Source of the DNA: Candidatus Fermentibacterota bacterium | GTDB taxonomy: Bacteria > JAFGKV01 | Assembly: GCA_030620115.1 (NCBI GenBank) | Contig: JAUXFG010000221.1 | Location: 1 to 5,333, forward strand | Length of the DNA stretch: 5,333 nucleotides | Reading direction: 5' to 3' | Part shown: positions 5,309 through 5,333 of the stretch, piece by piece | Layout of the letters: every line of letters starts with the position of its first letter | How positions within the stretch are numbered: position 1 is the first letter of the stretch | Notes under the pieces: generated by a model | Database searches by the model: none | Told to the model about the DNA's origin: nothing | What the model saw: the letters and a program-made list of their open reading frames with translations, nothing else | Made by a program: the position numbers and the translations under genes

Positions 5309-5333
5309 GATGGGGATGGGATTGCGGGATGAT

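Larger units (their letters stand above)
4951..5333. other. Gene-free region downstream of purF, dense in short repeats
   Basis: No plausible gene, tRNA or rRNA is seen in these 383 bp; short open frames on the minus strand lack family motifs and cross the repeats. Reading rightward, there is a CACAGATT-type repeat, a 7-bp tandem, a weak terminator-like hairpin, a GTCGGGTTA palindrome, a small dyad (CATTCC 5110-5115 with GGAATG 5128-5133), an AATCTG/AATCTAG direct repeat, a TGACAAG-containing hairpin cluster, and a second CACAGATT copy near the window end. Purine-rich GGGA/GGAG spacers join them. Confidence 0.75.

Overview
The window holds a compact purine-biosynthesis operon on the + strand, purB-purD-purN-purF (about 311-4950), between two gene-free stretches packed with short intergenic repeats. 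All four genes look intact and complete, and all are recognised from conserved family motifs. No unknown gene system is visible; the less ordinary material is in the flanks and in two details of PurN and PurF.

Layout. Positions 1-310: a clear rho-independent terminator for a gene lying to the left of the window (11-37), a perfect 9-bp inverted repeat (45-74), a 101-bp imperfect inverted repeat built from two copies of a REP-like element (112-212), four tandem copies of a 7-bp unit (235-262), and the purB ribosome-binding region, which includes a possible 11-codon upstream ORF. Positions 311-4950: purB, then purD (4-bp ATGA overlap), then purN (4-bp GTGA overlap), then purF (16-bp gap with a strong Shine-Dalgarno). 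Positions 4951-5333: no gene, but at least six repeat elements and a weak terminator-like hairpin (5036-5058).

Function. PurF, PurD and PurN catalyse the first three consecutive steps of de novo IMP synthesis (PRPP to phosphoribosylamine to GAR to FGAR). PurB catalyses the SAICAR lyase step and also the last step to AMP. The gene order places the three early enzymes together, in reverse pathway order, behind purB. Tight overlaps imply one polycistronic mRNA with translational coupling.

Organism. A bacterium of moderately high G+C (roughly mid-50s percent by eye). PurB is of the E. coli-like subfamily, while PurF carries the four cysteines of the Bacillus-type Fe-S amidotransferase. The flanks contain small palindromes and degenerate short repeats of kinds I associate with environmental Gram-negative lineages such as Desulfobacterota (Deltaproteobacteria), although similar repeats occur in other phyla. 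The lineage is an inference and cannot be fixed from this window alone.
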